Assembly (NCBI GenBank): GCA_963383645.1
Contig: OY726561.1
Coordinates: 137,764,227-137,828,226 of the forward strand
Source: Muscardinus avellanarius
Taxonomy: Eukaryota > Chordata > Mammalia > Rodentia > Gliridae
Length of the DNA stretch: 64,000 nucleotides
Direction of reading: 5' to 3'
Position numbers and translations under genes: made by a program. The notes below the pieces were generated by a model that ran no database searches, had not been told where the DNA came from, and saw only the letters and a program-made list of their open reading frames with translations. Of the stretch, positions 18,818 through 28,560 are shown piece by piece (position 1 is the first letter of the stretch; the number at the start of each line of letters is the position of its first letter).

Positions 18818-19005
18818 TTTTTGGGGTGGTACTGGGATTCCTTGAAACCCTTCCACCTCCGGGCTACACTCCCAGACCTATTTTATACTTTTAAAATTTG
18901 GAGACAGGTTCTCTTAATCCGGCGGGGCTGGCTTCGAGCCTGCGCTATCCTCCTGTCTCTGCCTCCCAAGCGTGGGGATTACAACTGTGCCACCACGCCT
19001 GGCGC
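18818..19005 (-). mobile_element. B1-dID SINE (antisense), 'TTCCTxGAAACCC' subfamily
   Basis: GGGATTCCTTGAAACCCTTC, CGGGCTACACTCCCAGACCT and AGGTTCTCTTAATCC; end CACCACGCCTGGCGC. Confidence 0.88.
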
Positions 19006-19144
19006 TATATTTTATTTTTGAAACAGGGCTTCACCAAGCAGAACTGAGGATCTAGCTAAGTTGCTGAGGCCAGAAACCCGTTATCCTCCTGTCCTAGCCT
19101 CCCAAGAACTGGGATAGCAAGTGTGATCGTGGCCATGCCCAGCA
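19006..19144 (-). mobile_element. B1 part of a SINE (antisense), partial
   Basis: TATTTTTGAAACAGGGCTTC linker and a diverged B1 body ending CATGCCCAGC. It abuts the previous SINE without an ID part. Confidence 0.7.
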
Positions 19145-19157
19145 GTATGTCCCCTGC

Positions 19158-19581
19158 TTTTTGTGGCACTGGGGATTGAACCCAGAAGATTTTTACCTCC
19201 AAGATACACTCCAGCCCCCATTTTTTTTTTTTTTGTGGTACTGGGGATGGAACCCAGGGGCATTCTATCTCCGAGCTACACCCCAGACATATTTTTTATT
19301 CTTATTTTGAAACAGGGTCTCACTAAGTTGCAAAGGACCTCACTAACTAGCTGAAGCTGTCCACGAACCACTGTCCTCCTGTCTCAGCCTCCCAAATGCT
19401 GGGATTACAATCGTCTGCCACCACACCCAGCTACCCCAGCCCAATTTTATTTCTTTGGAAACGGGTCTTGCTAAGTTTGTGAGAGCCTTGATAAACGGCC
19501 TAAGCTGGCTTTGAACACATGATCCTCTTGCCCCAGACTCCCAAGTACTAAGATTACAAGCAGGTGCCCACTATGCCTGGC
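19158..19581 (-). mobile_element. B1-dID SINE (antisense), split by another SINE
   Basis: The ID part is at 19158-19219 (GGCACTGGGGATTGAACCCA). The B1 part resumes at 19432 (CCCAATTTTATTTCTTTGGA) and runs to 19581. The intervening 19220-19431 is a complete second copy. Confidence 0.82.
19220..19431 (-). mobile_element. B1-dID SINE (antisense), nested in 19158-19581
   Basis: T-run, GGTACTGGGGATGGAACCCA, linker TTATTTTGAAACAGGG, and B1 end CACCACACCCAGCT. Confidence 0.88.
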
Positions 19582-19599
19582 TCTTTTAAGAATATTATA

Positions 19600-19760
19600 A
19601 GCTGGGCGTGGTGGCGCATGCTTGAAATCCCAGTACTTTGGAGGCTGAGACAGGAGGACGTAGTGAGACTTAGTGAGACTCTGTTTCAAAATAAATATCA
19701 GGCTGGGTGTGTAGCTCAGGTAGAATGGCCCTGGGTTCAATCTCCAGCACCACAAAAAAT
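19600..19760 (+). mobile_element. B1-dID SINE, B1 part shortened
   Basis: GCTGGGCGTGGTGGCGCATG start, then a short AGTGAGACTTAGTGAGACT duplication, linker TTTCAAAATAAAT and ID part. Confidence 0.88.
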
Positions 19761-19829
19761 TATATACATATATAAAAATGTAATTATATATCACTATACA
19801 TTATATATAATTTTTGTTCTTTTTTTAGT

Positions 19830-19907
19830 CGTTCTGACAATGGGGATCAAACACAGAGTATTGCACTTGCAAAGCTAATGTGTTGCCACTGAGCTACATC
19901 CCAGCCC
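19830..19907 (-). mobile_element. ID SINE (antisense, monomeric)
   Basis: GGGGATCAAACACAGAGTAT...GAGCTACATCCCAGCCC is an ID element without a B1 part. Confidence 0.75.
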
Positions 19908-19994
19908 AAGAAGTCTCCTCTTACTCAGCATTTTCCTTCTATTTGGATCTAACGTTGATTGGATAAGGCCAGTGTACATCTGGGAGGGAAGTCT

Positions 19995-20135
19995 ATTTTA
20001 TTTAGTCTTGTGATTCAAAATGTTAAACTCATGCAAAAACACCCCGACAGACACATCCAGAGTAATGTGTAACCAAATACCTGGCTCTCCAAGGCCCAGT
20101 TCATTTGAAAGATAAAATGAACCCTCACACTGATA
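19995..20135. repeat. Ancient interspersed repeat fragment
   Basis: ACTCATGCAAAAACACCCCG, AGAGTAATGTGTAACCAAAT, then AAAATGAACCCTCACAC resemble the distal part of the same old repeat type seen at 13685-13858. The family name is not assigned. Confidence 0.45.
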
Positions 20136-20194
20136 GAACCCAAGGTGACTCTGGGAACCTATGGGCAAACTTAGTGGCTGAGCCTTGGGTGAGT

Positions 20195-20290
20195 GCTGTA
20201 GCTCCTTTGGGTCTTAGTTTCACCAGAGGTCGAATAAGGATGGACATAGTTCCTCCATCATTAGATTATTTCAAGGATTAAATGAATTTG
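20195..20290 (+). mobile_element. MIR SINE, split by L1 copy 3
   Basis: GGGTCTTAGTTTCACCAGAG...TTTCAAGGATTAAATGAATT is a MIR 3' half. It is cut at 20290 by copy 3 and resumes at 23077 (TATAGTACAGTGTTTAGA). Confidence 0.7.
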
Positions 20291-20607
20291 TTTTTTTTTT
20301 TTAATTTTATTTTATTGGTGCACTGTATTCATACATCATAGTGGGATACAGACTTTTGTAGACATACATGCACACATCGCCCAGTCAGCCCCCACCCGAT
20401 CCCCATCCCATTCTCTCCCCATCCCTCCCTCCCATGCTTGGCTTAGTGGTTGACATCTAGTATTATAGCAATTTATCCAAAATTAAAAATGATAATCTCA
20501 CATAACAGTTTCATTTGTCTGATACCAAGCTTTTGATGACTTAAAGATAACATTTCAATATTTCTTTTTGCTTTCTTTCTTACCAGAGAATATTTTTTTC
20601 TTTTTTT

Positions 20608-21349
20608 TAGGTGAAACTATCATATATTTATTTTTCAGAAAAAAATCTATCCTGATATGGAATATGGACTCTAGATACCCAAAACAATCTCGAAGCAAAA
20701 ACAAAGCTAGAAGATGTATATTTTCTGATTTCAAACCATATAAAGCTACAATAATTGAAACAGTGTAGTACTGTTCTAAAGGCAGATATATAGACCATTG
20801 GAGTTAAATACAAGCCTAGAGCTAACTTCTTCCCTATATTGTCAAGTTATTTTTGACAAGGTTTCCACGAAGATTTGGTGGTGGAAATAATAATCTTTTA
20901 ACTAAATATTGTTGAAAAATAATAATTACATGGAAAAGAATAAAATTGGACCCTTACCTAATCCCACATACAAGTATTAACTCAAACTAGATAAAAGACC
21001 TAAATATAAATCTTAAGACTATAAACTTTTAGGAGAAAATCTGGGTCATAAAACCTCACAACATTGAAATTGGCAGTGATTTCTTGGATATGATTTCAAT
21101 GGCACAGGCAACAGAAGAATATACAAACTCCCTAAAAAATAAAAGAAAATATTGTATATCCAAAGACAATGTAAACAGAGTTAAAAGTTACTAATAGAAT
21201 TGGATAAAATATTTCCAAATGCTATATCTGAAGGTATATTAATATTCCAACTAGAAATCCTAAAAATTAACAACAATAAAGGCAAACAATACAATTTAGA
21301 GATAGGTAAAAGACTAACATAAATAATGAATCTCCACAGATAACCAATC
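20608..21349 (+). other. Inverted L1 ORF2 3' segment inside copy 3
   Basis: On the plus strand 20628-20768 translates to ORF2-like sequence (...KNKARRC...SDFKPYKATIIETV), then follows ORF2 order to about 21349, the base before the minus-strand ORF1 stop. Same junctions as in copies 1 and 2. Confidence 0.87.
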
Positions 21350-22267
21350 TTAGTTGTCTGTTGGATGGAAACTCTTGTTTCTCTGGTTCTGGTGAGTGTT
21401 ACCTATTTCTTCTTTGTAGTTAATCTCTTTGAGTATTTTCTCTAGCGCTGGTTTTGAAGACATAAATTCCTTCAGTTTCTGTTTGTCATGGAAGCTTCTT
21501 ATTTCTCCATCTAATTTGATAGAAAGTTTTGCTGGATAGGAAATTTTTGGCTGGAAGTTGTTTTCTTTCAGAGTTTGGAATATGTTACTCCAAGCCCTTC
21601 TGGCTCTCATGAGTTGGTTTGGGAAGTCTGGAGTGATTCTAATTGGTTTGCCTCTGAATGTCACTTGGCCCTTTGTTTTTGTTGCCTTTAAGATTCTCTG
21701 CTTGGCTTCCACATTGGTCATTTTGACAATTATATGGCGTGGGGATCCTCTTCTCGGATCCTGTCTAAAGGGAGTTCTATAAGTTTCCTGGATCTGTGTA
21801 TCAACCTCTTGCTCTATATTTGGAAAATTTTCTGCTATTACTTCCTTGAAGAGATTGTTGATCCCTTTGGTATCACTTTCTTTTCCCTCCTCTATTCCAA
21901 TTATTCTTAGGTTAGCTCTCTTAAGATGGGCCCATATTTCTTCAATGTCAGATTCTTGCTGTTGGATATCTTTTTCTAGATTAGAAACTATGCATTCATT
22001 TTTGGATTGCTCATCTTCTAAGAGCGAGATTCTGTTCTCCATGTGGTCTAATCGGTTGTTTGTGCTTTGAATTGAGGCCTTTACTTCATTAATTGCATCC
22101 TTTATCTCTTTTTGGCTCTCTCTGAGTTCTTTTCGAAGCACCTCTATTATTTCTACAGTTATTTTCCTGATTTGATCTTCTAGAAATCTCTGATTTTCTG
22201 TTTTATCAGGTTCTGATGTTGTGGGGTTGTGCACATTCATTACTTCAGTGTTATTCCTCTTTCCCAT
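21350..22267 (-). CDS. L1 ORF1 protein (ORF1p), intact, composite copy 3
   Basis: A 305-residue ORF1 protein, identical over its whole length to that of copy 1. Domains: coiled coil about 25-112, RRM about 117-215, C-terminal domain about 216-300 with ARRAW and SYPAKLS. The start is the ATG at 22267-22265, in strong Kozak context (A at -3, G at +4). Two independently inserted copies with the same intact protein point to recent activity, with ORF2 protein supplied in trans. Whether it is translated today cannot be told from sequence. Confidence 0.93.
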   Translation of the reverse strand: MGKRNNTEVMNVHNPTTSEPDKTENQRFLEDQIRKITVEIIEVLRKELRESQKEIKDAINEVKASIQSTNNRLDHMENRISLLEDEQSKNECIVSNLEKDIQQQESDIEEIWAHLKRANLRIIGIEEGKESDTKGINNLFKEVIAENFPNIEQEVDTQIQETYRTPFRQDPRRGSPRHIIVKMTNVEAKQRILKATKTKGQVTFRGKPIRITPDFPNQLMRARRAWSNIFQTLKENNFQPKISYPAKLSIKLDGEIRSFHDKQKLKEFMSSKPALEKILKEINYKEEIGNTHQNQRNKSFHPTDN

Positions 22268-23060
22268 GATTTCGGAGGTTTGTGCCTTCTCTGGGTTCTT
22301 CCCTTGGGTCACTATGGCTTCACTTAAGGTGCTCTGGATCTCGAGTCTGTATTATCTCAGACCCTACTACTCCTTTACTGGGTTGTATCACAGAGTCTCC
22401 GACCCAGGGAGTCGATAGAGGCTGCTTTAAACTATGGGGGGTGCCAGGTTGCACGCTCTCCTATGGTGTGATATCTCTGCCACCACCACTCCCTCACTGG
22501 GTCAAGTCCCAGGAGGCACAATACTGGGATTTCTCCTCTGTGGCCCGCAATTTGACTCACTGTTCTTGAGTACGTAGATGTAGCTGTACTGGACTCGGTG
22601 AATTCACTGCTGCTGCCACCGCCGGTGGCAATATGGCGCCTCTGCCACGCCCTCGGCCATGAGGCTGGCGTATTTTTTCTTCTCTGGTTTTGATTTCCAC
22701 GCTGAATCCCTGCAGCGTGTGCTGAGCTCAGCCACTGGGAGCTTTAAATGCTGTCTGCGCCAAAAGATCCCGCCTGGCTGTTCCGCATCGGCTCACCTCG
22801 GCTTGCTGTAGCCATCCGCTGAGTTCGCCGCTGCTGCCGGCAGTATGGCGCTGCTGCCGCGTCCTCGGGCGCGTGTGTCTCCTCTGTGGCCCTGAGCTCT
22901 GTTCTCAGTTCGCTTTCTCTCTGGAGCCTGGTGGTTTTTTTGTTTTTCTGGTGATGGTGTTTTCTGGCTATGAAAGGCGCTCTTTTTGTGGTAATGGAGA
23001 TTGGTTGTTAGCGGGACTCTTAAGCCCCGCTTTTCTCGGTCGCCATCTTCCCGGAAGTCC
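22268..23060 (-). promoter_or_regulatory. L1 5'UTR / internal promoter, copy 3
   Basis: Same organisation as copy 1, with the ETS-like and YY1-like motifs at the extreme 5' end (23060-23040) and two GC-rich GCGCCAT-containing blocks. It would drive transcription leftward. Confidence 0.75.
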
Positions 23061-23095
23061 GGATTAAATGAATTTGTATAGTACAGTGTTTAGAA

Positions 23096-23619
23096 GCAAG
23101 TGTGGAAAGTCGTAACTGCCATGGGAGTCAAAAACTGTTTTCACATATTTCCATAGTTATGTGTCTACTTGGATGTATAGTAGAAAGACATATGACTGGC
23201 ATGATTTCACGGATTAAAATGTTCACGGAGGAACAGGTGAATTAAAAATTAGTGGGTTGGTTTCAAGACAAATACCAAGTAGGGACCAGCATAGGAGGTG
23301 TATGGAAATGAGTAAAAATTGTAACGATGAAGCATAAGTGATTTGGTTTGGGATACACTAGTGGATGAGAAAAATAGGGTAATATTTACGATGATCATCA
23401 ACCTGGTTTATCGAGGGATCTTCTGGGACTGAGGAATTTCCTTGAATGTGGGACATTCACTCTTAAAACGTGAGAGGTCCCCAGGCAACCAGGATAGTTT
23501 GTAACTTGAGGTATAACTGCAGTCTGATACTTATTTTTATCCTACAGACATTTTTGGGCACAGACATCGTTCCATGGGGGGGAAGGGACGGGGTTCCTAA
23601 GGGCCCCTGACTGAAAGGA
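23096..23619. other. No feature recognised (about 520 bp)
   Basis: Unique-looking sequence with no supported repeat or gene. Confidence 0.4.
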
Positions 23620-23765
23620 GCTCCGGCAGTGAGGGTGCCAGTCTGAATCCTGCTGCTGACATGCTTGTGACTTGTAAGCAAGGCTCCTCAGTTTCTGTTG
23701 ATCCGTCTTCCTTAGTCTGCAAAGAAGTGTTTGAATAATGATCGCTAGGTCCCTTGCAGCGCCCG
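23620..23765 (+). mobile_element. MIR SINE fragment
   Basis: GTGACTTGTAAGCAAGGCTCCTCAGTTTCT-like core, followed by a CTTAGTCTGCAAAGAAG-like stretch, fits a MIR. Strongly diverged. Confidence 0.5.
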
Positions 23766-24129
23766 GGTTCCCCGGTGTGAAGCACAGGGCACATCTGGTG
23801 CTATCACATCTCAACTCCCATCGATGTCCAGGGCGAGATGGGGCAGTCTGCAGAGTGTGCATTACGAATCTTACCTCTCATTTCCAGCCCAAGGAAGAGG
23901 CATAAAAGAATGGAGTGAACTTTTTCCTCTCTCCTGGGCTCCCACCAAAACAACCACAACACAAGATGACCACCTCGCACTTAGGATCCTTTTAAACAAC
24001 TCTATGTGGTCTGGGAAGTTGGCAGGGACAGACTTCCCAATAAGCCCAAACATGTGAGCTTTCCATACGAAGCACATATACAATTTATTAGAGTGAGAGG
24101 AGATGTTTTTGGAGTCAAGAAATACAGGT
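23766..24129. other. No feature recognised (about 360 bp)
   Basis: No repeat or coding signal identified. Confidence 0.4.
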
Positions 24130-24355
24130 GGCAGCAGGGGTGGTGGTCCATGCTTATAATCTCAGTACTTGAGAGTCTGCGACAGGAAGAGCACAGATTT
24201 GAGGCTGTCCTTTGTAACTTAGTGAGATTCTGTCTCAAAATAAATAAAAAAAATTAAAAGGACTGGGGTTATAGTTTGAAGGTACAATGTGAATACCCCT
24301 GGGCTCAATTCCCCCAGTATCAAATAGTATGATGATGATGATGATGATGATGATG

Positions 24356-24387
<32 letters not shown>
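24130..24387 (+). mobile_element. B1-dID SINE with (GAT)n(AAT)n tail
   Basis: Diverged B1 part (CAGGGGTGGTGGTCCATGC), linker CTCAAAATAAATAAAA and ID part GGGGTTATAGTTTGAAGG. The tail is a compound trinucleotide repeat, (GAT)10 then (AAT)9, at about 24329-24386. Confidence 0.82.
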
Positions 24388-24585
24388 GGTTGCTGCAATT
24401 GTGGTTTTATTTGGAAGTTGAAAAGGAATCTTTGGTGGTAGGACTAGGGTAGACAGTTTGCATAGTGTTTTAAGAGGCTCTTGTTTGGAACCCTGCTTCT
24501 CATCATCAAGTGACCTTTCTGAGTTGATAGTAGTTCAAGTTCCAGGCAAGTTATGTTACATAAACATGTGACTCCCTAACCATCA

Positions 24586-24813
24586 GTTTTTTTTTTTTTT
24601 TTTTTTTTTGGTGGTGCTGGGGATTGAACCCAGGGGTATTCTACCTCTGAGCCACACCCCCCAGCCTGATTTTTTATTCTTTATTTTTGAAACAGGGTCT
24701 CACTAAATTGCAGAGGGCCTCACTAAGTAGCTGAGCCTGGCTGTGACCCCCGATCCTCCTGTCTCTGCCTCCCAAGGACTGGGATTACAAGAGTGCGCCA
24801 TCACACCTGGCTA
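24586..24813 (-). mobile_element. B1-dID SINE (antisense)
   Basis: T(25) start, GGTGCTGGGGATTGAACCCA, linker TTTTTGAAACAGGG, and B1 end CATCACACCTGGCT. Confidence 0.92.
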
Positions 24814-25326
24814 GACCATCAGTTTTTTTCTGATTAAAATCAGGTTACAGTTATGGCCTGGAAAAGATATCTCACACCAATTATTTAGACATTTTTTTCC
24901 CTCATGAGTCAATTTAATTCAACAAATATGCACCAGTTTTGAGCTCAGCTCTGTGAGGTCAAGAACAGGAAGGAGGATCTTGGTAGTTGGGAGCTGAGGA
25001 TGGCATGACAGGAATCCAATCATCCACTTCGCACCGTTTGTGGACAGCCTTGCCATGCTTACCTGAGCTGAGGTTTTGCTTTAGGGGAACTATGTTGGTT
25101 GGAAATAAGGCTTTGGGTGCTGGTAAGTCTAAGAAGAATTTCTTGGCTCTGAGAACATCGTTCTTAGAGAAGCCCTGTCCTTTCGCATTATAAACCTCTT
25201 CTAAAACTTGTAATGCCCAGACTCCTTCCGGCAACATTCACTAATTATAGCTCCCCTGAGTCATTGAGGCTTTTAGAACCAGAACACCGAGAGACAGATA
25301 CACTATAAAAACAAATCCATTTCACT
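24814..25326. other. Non-repeat stretch 5' of tRNA-Cys; weak exon-like frame
   Basis: No repeat recognised. A 92-codon minus-strand frame (25237-24959) contains CAG|GTAAGC at about 25065, a good splice-donor match, but no convincing acceptor. I do not recognise the peptide. Confidence 0.3.
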
Positions 25327-25398
25327 GGGGGTATAGCTCAGGGGTAGAGCATTTGACTGCAGATCAAGAGGTCCCTGGTTCAAATCCAGGTGCCCCCT
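25327..25398 (+). tRNA. tRNA-Cys (anticodon GCA), gene 1
   Basis: A 72-nt cloverleaf: acceptor GGGGGTA pairs with TGCCCCC before discriminator T, D arm GCTC...GAGC, anticodon loop CTGCAGA with GCA at 25359-25361, and T arm around GGTTCAAATCC. A and B boxes are internal. The D loop reads AGGGGTA where gene 2 and the usual mammalian sequence have AGTGGTA, a single T-to-G change. CCA is not encoded, as expected for eukaryotes. Confidence 0.97.
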
Positions 25399-25409
25399 GT
25401 GCATTCTTA

Positions 25410-25413
25410 TTTT
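25410..25413 (+). terminator. Pol III terminator of tRNA-Cys gene 1
   Basis: TTTT beginning 12 nt after the mature 3' end. Confidence 0.8.
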
Positions 25414-25524
25414 GGCTGTAGGGGTATATGGATTGACTTTAACCTTACTTATTGACTTTTGCGGCTCATGGATGATAAATAATAATTATTGTTAAATAAT
25501 GTGATGATAAAATAATAATCCTTG
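25414..25524. other. Short non-repeat spacer
   Basis: AT-rich sequence between the tRNA and a MIR; nothing recognised. Confidence 0.4.
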
Positions 25525-25760
25525 TACTCTTGAGTGTGTGTCAAGCATGAGTCTAGGCTCCTTACATTTACTATATCCATTTCTCACCAAAAGTTTATGG
25601 CATGTACCACTGGTGTTTCCGTTGTATATAAGCAGACGGAGACTCACAAGTACGCAGTAACTTGCTCAAGGTCAAAATACTGTCAAGGGTAGGTTCAGGA
25701 TCTGAACTCAGAACATACACTCTCCATGATTCCAGCATCTCACTCATACTGCTCTCCTAA
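25525..25760 (-). mobile_element. MIR SINE (antisense)
   Basis: GCAGTAACTTGCTCAAGGTC and GGATCTGAACTCAGAACA are the reverse of the MIR core. Upstream GTACTCTTGAGTGTGTGTCA fits the MIR tail region. Confidence 0.7.
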
Positions 25761-25774
25761 TGCTAAAAAATATA

Positions 25775-26022
25775 AGCCAGGAGTGGTGGCACATGTCTGC
25801 AATCCAAGTTCTTGGAAGGCTGAGGCTGGAGAATCACAGGTCCCAGGATAGATAGTCTCAGCAATGTAGCAAGATTCTCAGCAACCTAGTGAGACCCTGT
25901 TTCAAAAACATAACAAAAAACAAACAAAATTATAAACGGATTAGGGGTGTGGCTCAAAGGTTGAATGCCCCTGAGTCCAACCCCTAGTATTAAAACAAAA
26001 CAACAGAACAGAACAAAGCAAA
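25775..26022 (+). mobile_element. B1-dID SINE
   Basis: GCCAGGAGTGGTGGCACATG start, a longer linker ('TTTCAAAAACATAAC...'), ID part GGGGTGTGGCTCAAAGG and tail AAACAAAACAACAGAACAG. Confidence 0.85.
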
Positions 26023-26576
26023 AATCTTTGTAATAGGCCTACTAAACAATTTCCTAAGGACCTAAAATCATCCACTTTTAGGCTACAAGCAAACCCCAGG
26101 AGTTTAGTGACTGTCCCCACACTTTGCAGTACTCTGGAGAAGGTCAAGGAATAGTATCTCTATCCCCAGAACACTGTGGGCGTAAACATGGTCTAGCCTG
26201 TACTTGGGGAATGGCGCACATTCCCCTCCTGAAAGCTTGGGGAGTTTCTGTTGTCTTCGACCTTCAGTCATTTGCTGTAGTGCAGAAGCCCACATCAGGG
26301 ACCTTCATTTCGCACCAACGCACAGGGCCAGGGACGCGGCCCTAGTTTAGATGAAAAACTCCCACCCCCAGCATAGGCCGCACTGTGTTTTTGTCAATTA
26401 GAACAACACACACTCAGAACCTGCTGCATGTTGGACTGTGCAAGGTGCTGAGACAGGGGTGACACCATGAAGAAGCTGGGGAAGGGAGGTGGGAGGAGCC
26501 CAGAGCTGCCTCCGTGTTTGGCTTGGATGACAGGGACACAGAGGTCCCACTAAGCAGGACAGGGAGGAGGCCTGTT
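26023..26576. other. No feature recognised (about 550 bp)
   Basis: Moderately GC-rich unique sequence with no supported repeat or exon. Confidence 0.4.
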
Positions 26577-26804
26577 CAGTGGTTAAGCAGGCAGGCCCGG
26601 TGCTCAGCCCTGAGCCTGCGCTGGAACCTCAGCCCCACCTGCCAGCCATGTGAACTTGGGCCAGATGCTTTAACCATTCTGGGCCTTGGCTTCCAGCCTG
26701 ATAAATTGGAACATTAATAATAGCACCCATTTTATGGGATGTTTGTGATGATTATGTGGGAAGTCTGGGTAGAACTTTTATTACCGTGCTGAGCATATTT
26801 GAGC

Positions 26805-26841
<37 letters not shown>

Positions 26842-26842
26842 T
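26577..26842 (+). mobile_element. MIR SINE ending in (AAT)n
   Basis: GTGGTTAAGCAGGCAGG...CATGTGAACTTGGGCCAG...ATTAATAATAGCACCCAT is a fairly complete MIR. (AAT)10 follows at about 26811-26842. Confidence 0.8.
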
Positions 26843-27682
26843 ACAAAGCAAAACAGGTGGAGGTGGAGGTTTGGGCAAGAAGATGACAAGGGCAAGAAGA
26901 TTGGTTTGAGCCATATTGGGTTTGAAATCTGAGGTTCCCTTTGGGTGTTGGAGTGTAGAGACTGGGAGAGGGTATCTGGGGTTCTCAGAGGTAAGTGAGC
27001 CAGAATACCAGCTGCTGTTTGCTCCCTGACCCCATGGAGGCTGCCGGGCTTTGTCAGGAAGAATTTGTTACCATGATAGAAACTTCCTTGACCTTTGCGT
27101 TCAAGAACTCCCCTGGGTTCATTCCCTAGTATAATACCAAAGAGTTCTCAGATGGGAACGCAATCCAGTAGCAATCAAAAGTGTTCACAGGTGAATTTTG
27201 AACCCTGGGACACCTAAGGGGTTTTTTGGTTTTGTTTTTTCACTGTAAAATGATATTGCTGGTCCTGCAAGAGGTCCCCTTTGAAAATCTGATGGAAACA
27301 TGCACACCATACAGTATTTACCTACAATTTCAGAGTCAGACGCGAATTTCTATTGTCCATTTGTGGAATCCAGTCAGGATCCCTCCTTGTCCAGTGCTTG
27401 TACTGATGCTCAAAACATTCCTTGGTTTGACCAGAGACCTGTGGGTGGTTGGTGGTCTATTTTAAAAGCTGGAAAATTAGACTGAGGCTATAGTTCTGAG
27501 TTTGAGGTACCGGGGAGAACCTAAGTGTGCATGCTCTGGGAAAAGAAGGAGGTGGTATGACTGGAAGATAATTAGAGATGGATTTAAATCATAGAGGACT
27601 CTCTGACACAGACGGGATTTATGAGGTGTGAGGTTGGTCATAAAAGTGGAATAAATGTTTATATGAAGCTTGTCACTGTCAC
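26843..27682. other. No feature recognised (840 bp between MIR and tRNA-Cys 2)
   Basis: Unique-looking sequence. A scrap of ID-like text (CCTGGGTTCATTCCCTAGTA at 27111-27130) is too short to call. Confidence 0.4.
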
Positions 27683-27754
27683 GGGGGTATAGCTCAGTGG
27701 TAGAGCATTTGACTGCAGATCAAGAGGTCCCTGGTTCAAATCCAGGTGCCCCCT
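27683..27754 (+). tRNA. tRNA-Cys (anticodon GCA), gene 2
   Basis: A 72-nt tRNA identical to gene 1 except for the canonical T in the D loop (AGTGGTA). Anticodon GCA at 27715-27717. It lies 2.28 kb from gene 1 in the same orientation. Flanks differ from gene 1, so the pair is either an old duplication or independent placement within a tRNA-Cys cluster; tRNA-Cys genes are clustered in other mammals. Confidence 0.98.
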
Positions 27755-27762
27755 AGAGGGTG

Positions 27763-27767
27763 TTTTT
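27763..27767 (+). terminator. Pol III terminator of tRNA-Cys gene 2
   Basis: TTTTT starting 9 nt after the mature 3' end. Confidence 0.85.
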
Positions 27768-27926
27768 GATTCTGTTAGGTGTGTCACTAAAAGTCCTGGA
27801 CCAGGCAAAGGGTCTACGGCACAAAACGTAAGGAGGTGCTGGCTCTAAGGTGTGTGTAGCTGCTCTTTACTTCACAATAGAGCAATTGGCTCACACGCAC
27901 TCACCCTTCCTCTAACACGCGCGCGT

Positions 27927-27949
27927 GCACACACACACACACACACACT
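27927..27949. repeat. (AC)n microsatellite with preceding CGCGCG
   Basis: Short alternating purine-pyrimidine tract, ACGCGCGCGTGCACACAC..., at about 27916-27949. Confidence 0.85.
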
Positions 27950-28039
27950 TAATTGCACATACCTTTTCTCCTTTTCTGTATTTGATCCTATTAATTAGAT
28001 CCCTTCTATCTCCCTTTCTCCAAACTTTCCCCTTTGCAT

Positions 28040-28560
28040 CTTACAAAAAAAGTTTGTAAATATTTGAAAATAGCAGATTTATAAAAGAGTTAAACAGATA
28101 GTGTAGAGAAGTCCCATATACCCATTTCCTACCTTCCTCTGGTTTTAACCTCTTACATAACCATGGACTATTCATTGAATTATAAAATAAACATTGGTGA
28201 AATGTTGTTAATCAGACTGCAGACTCGACTGAGATTTCACCAGCTTATTTTCCTGCTAATGCCTTTTTTTCTGTCCTTGGATATAATCCAGAAAACCATG
28301 TTGCATCCCACTTTGATGTCTCATGGGTCTTTTGCTAATTCTGACCATCTCCCTTCCTCCCTCCTTCCCTTCCTCCCTCCCTTCCTCCCTTCCTCCTTAT
28401 TTCCTTCTGTAACATCAGACACCTCTAAAATGCCCCAGCATTTTGCAGAATGTTCCTCACCTTGGGTTTGTTTGCTGTTTTCTCAGACTGGGGTTGTGGG
28501 CTTTTAGGAAAAGATTACAAGGGTGATGTGATATTTTCACTGTATCCTTAGAAGCTAAAC
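28040..28560 (-). mobile_element. Old L1M 3' region (antisense)
   Basis: TTACATAACCATGGACTATT, AGATTTCACCAGCTTATTTT, GAATGTTCCTCACCTTGGGT and TCTCAGACTGGGGTTGTGGG follow the reverse of an old L1 3'UTR type. A (TCCC)n tract at about 28344-28400 expands inside it. Confidence 0.55.

Larger units (their letters stand above)
20291..23060 (-). mobile_element. Composite ORF1-only L1 element with antisense ORF2 block, copy 3
   Basis: Full-length minus-strand copy. T-run (poly-A tail) from 20291, 3'UTR to about 20607, ORF2 block 20608-21349, ORF1 21350-22267, 5'UTR to 23060 (GGACTTCCGG on the minus strand). A perfect 16-bp target-site duplication, ggattaaatgaatttg, lies at 20275-20290 and 23061-23076. 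By eye only scattered single-base differences separate it from copy 1, so both inserted recently from near-identical sources. Its target is a MIR, a different site from copy 1, so this is not a segmental duplication. Confidence 0.92.

Noticed and set aside
310..23060. Copies 1 and 3 as a segmental duplication
   Set aside because: Their target-site duplications and flanking repeats differ (B1-dID against MIR), so they are separate retrotransposition events.
24329..24386. Short regularly repeated units as a CRISPR-like array
   Set aside because: Simple trinucleotide tail of a SINE in a mammalian genome; no spacer-repeat structure anywhere in the window.
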